A stretch of DNA of 5,773 bases from contig JAQGIX010000404.1 of assembly GCA_028290925.1 (NCBI GenBank), forward strand, positions 1 through 5,773, given 5' to 3'. Of the stretch, positions 5,172 to 5,773 are shown piece by piece (position 1 is the first letter of the stretch; every line of letters begins with the position of its first letter). Source of the DNA: Phenylobacterium sp. (GTDB taxonomy: Bacteria; Pseudomonadota; Alphaproteobacteria; Caulobacterales; Caulobacteraceae). A program made the translations under genes and the position numbers. A model generated the notes under the pieces. That model saw only the letters and a list, made by a program, of their open reading frames with translations. It made no database searches and had not been told where the DNA came from.

Positions 5172-5773
5172 TCACCCCTCGAACAGCGGCAGCGCCAGCC
5201 CCTTCACGCCGGGATCGAGGGCGAACAGCGATCCGGCGAGCGGCTGCTGCGCCAGGGCCTCCCCCGAGAGGCTTTCCCGGGCGCTGGTGATGAACAGCGT
5301 CGCAAGGTCCGCGCCGCCGAACATGCAGCAGCTCGGCTGTTCCACCGGGACCTCGACCACCCGGTCGATCCGCCCATCCGGCGCATAGCGGACGATGCGC
5401 CAGGCCCCCCACTGGGCGTTCCAGAGATAGCCGTCGGCGTCGACGCAGGAGCCGTCCGGGCCGCCCACCTCAACCGTGGCGAACACCTCGCGGCGAGACA
5501 GATCGGCGGTGTCATAGCTCCAGATCGTCGCGCGGGCGGAGTCAGCCAGATAGAGCCGCCGGCGATCAGGGCTCATCGCCAGGCTGTTGGCGATGTGGAT
5601 GCCGGAGATCACCGGCTGGGTGGCGCCGTCGGGGCCGGTGCGGAAGACCGCGCCCGGCCGCTCGCCGCCGTTGTCGTCCATGCTCGACCACCAGAAGCAG
5701 CCGTCGCCCAGCAGGACCCCATCATTGCTGCGGAACCCCGGGCCGAGATCCATCGGCTGCCGCAGGTCCACCT
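5172..5773 (-). CDS. SMP-30/gluconolactonase-family sugar lactonase, 5' end cut by window edge
   Basis: Six-bladed beta-propeller, metal-dependent lactonase expected to open the aldonolactone made by the dehydrogenase to the free acid. About 200 C-terminal residues are present; the family is usually near 290-300, so roughly the first third, including the expected metal-binding glutamate, lies outside the window. Counting from the GTG codon at 5771, which is probably internal and not the start, visible marks are FRSNDGVLLGDGCFWWSSM (13-31) with Asn16 at the substrate position, IANSLAMSPD (60-69) with Asn62 as a metal ligand, and GGPDGSCVDADGYLW (103-117) with Asp106 as a metal ligand. QPSCCMFGGADLATLFITSAR and a final PLAGSLFALDPGVKG follow, as in Caulobacter XylC and L-arabinolactonases. 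The context fits galactonolactonase, but family specificity is broad. The gene ends in TGA, 107 bases before the P450. Confidence 0.88.
   Translation of the reverse strand, partial: VDLRQPMDLGPGFRSNDGVLLGDGCFWWSSMDDNGGERPGAVFRTGPDGATQPVISGIHIANSLAMSPDRRRLYLADSARATIWSYDTADLSRREVFATVEVGGPDGSCVDADGYLWNAQWGAWRIVRYAPDGRIDRVVEVPVEQPSCCMFGGADLATLFITSARESLSGEALAQQPLAGSLFALDPGVKGLALPLFEG

Noticed and set aside
3760..5388. Long plus-strand open frame opposite the P450
   Set aside because: It is antisense to the P450 and into the lactonase, has low-complexity Arg/His-rich composition and no recognisable domain.
5065..5412. P450 reading frame extended upstream to 5412
   Set aside because: The frame is open, but the extra residues are low-complexity and overlap the lactonase gene; ATG 5064 has a strong GGGAGG.
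1..5773. Non-phosphorylative L-arabinose or D-xylose (Weimberg/Dahms type) pathway
   Set aside because: The dehydrogenase, lactonase and dehydratase types would fit, but the presence of dgoK and dgoA and the absence of a ketoglutarate semialdehyde dehydrogenase or a KDX/KDA dehydratase favour galactonate.
1..5773. Mobile element, CRISPR array, tRNA or rRNA, or defence system
   Set aside because: No transposase, integrase, direct repeat series, structural RNA pattern or defence domain could be found; nearly all of the window is metabolic coding sequence.

Overview
This is a high-GC bacterial window (G/C clearly dominant by eye, with G or C in most third codon positions). All six genes lie on the minus strand, all end in TGA, and the two outer genes are cut by the window edges. 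Gene content and protein style suggest an alphaproteobacterium. The short-chain dehydrogenase resembles Caulobacter XylB, the dehydratase resembles Rhizobium L-arabonate dehydratase, and there is a CYP153-type P450. Caulobacterales (Caulobacter/Phenylobacterium) or a sphingomonad is my best guess, but no rRNA or marker gene is present to settle it.

Layout in the direction of transcription (right to left): an SMP-30/gluconolactonase-family lactonase (5773-5172, 5' end missing); a 107-base gap; a complete 423-aa cytochrome P450 of CYP153 type (5064-3793); a 116-base gap; then a tightly packed set of four genes: an IlvD/Edd-family sugar-acid dehydratase (3676-1952), an NAD-type SDR aldose dehydrogenase (1952-1203), 2-dehydro-3-deoxygalactonokinase dgoK (1202-288) and 2-dehydro-3-deoxy-6-phosphogalactonate aldolase dgoA (291-1, 3' end missing). 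The last three junctions are a 1-base overlap (TGATG), direct abutment (TGAATG) and a 4-base overlap (ATGA), as expected for one translationally coupled message.

Taken together, the sugar genes give every step of an oxidative, phosphorylative De Ley-Doudoroff route. Aldose (most likely D-galactose) is oxidised to the aldonolactone by the SDR. The lactone is opened to galactonate by the SMP-30 protein. Galactonate is dehydrated to 2-keto-3-deoxygalactonate by the IlvD/Edd enzyme, phosphorylated by DgoK, and cleaved to pyruvate and glyceraldehyde 3-phosphate by DgoA. The dehydratase is not the enolase-superfamily DgoD of E. coli, so this step appears to be filled by an unrelated enzyme. No transporter, regulator or glycosidase is visible within the window.

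The unexpected element is the P450, which is normally an alkane/fatty-acid terminal hydroxylase family member, placed between the lactonase and the dehydratase with no ferredoxin or reductase beside it. It is either an unrelated neighbour or a peripheral enzyme that frees or modifies the sugar substrate. I saw no mobile element, CRISPR array, RNA gene or clearly new multi-gene system.
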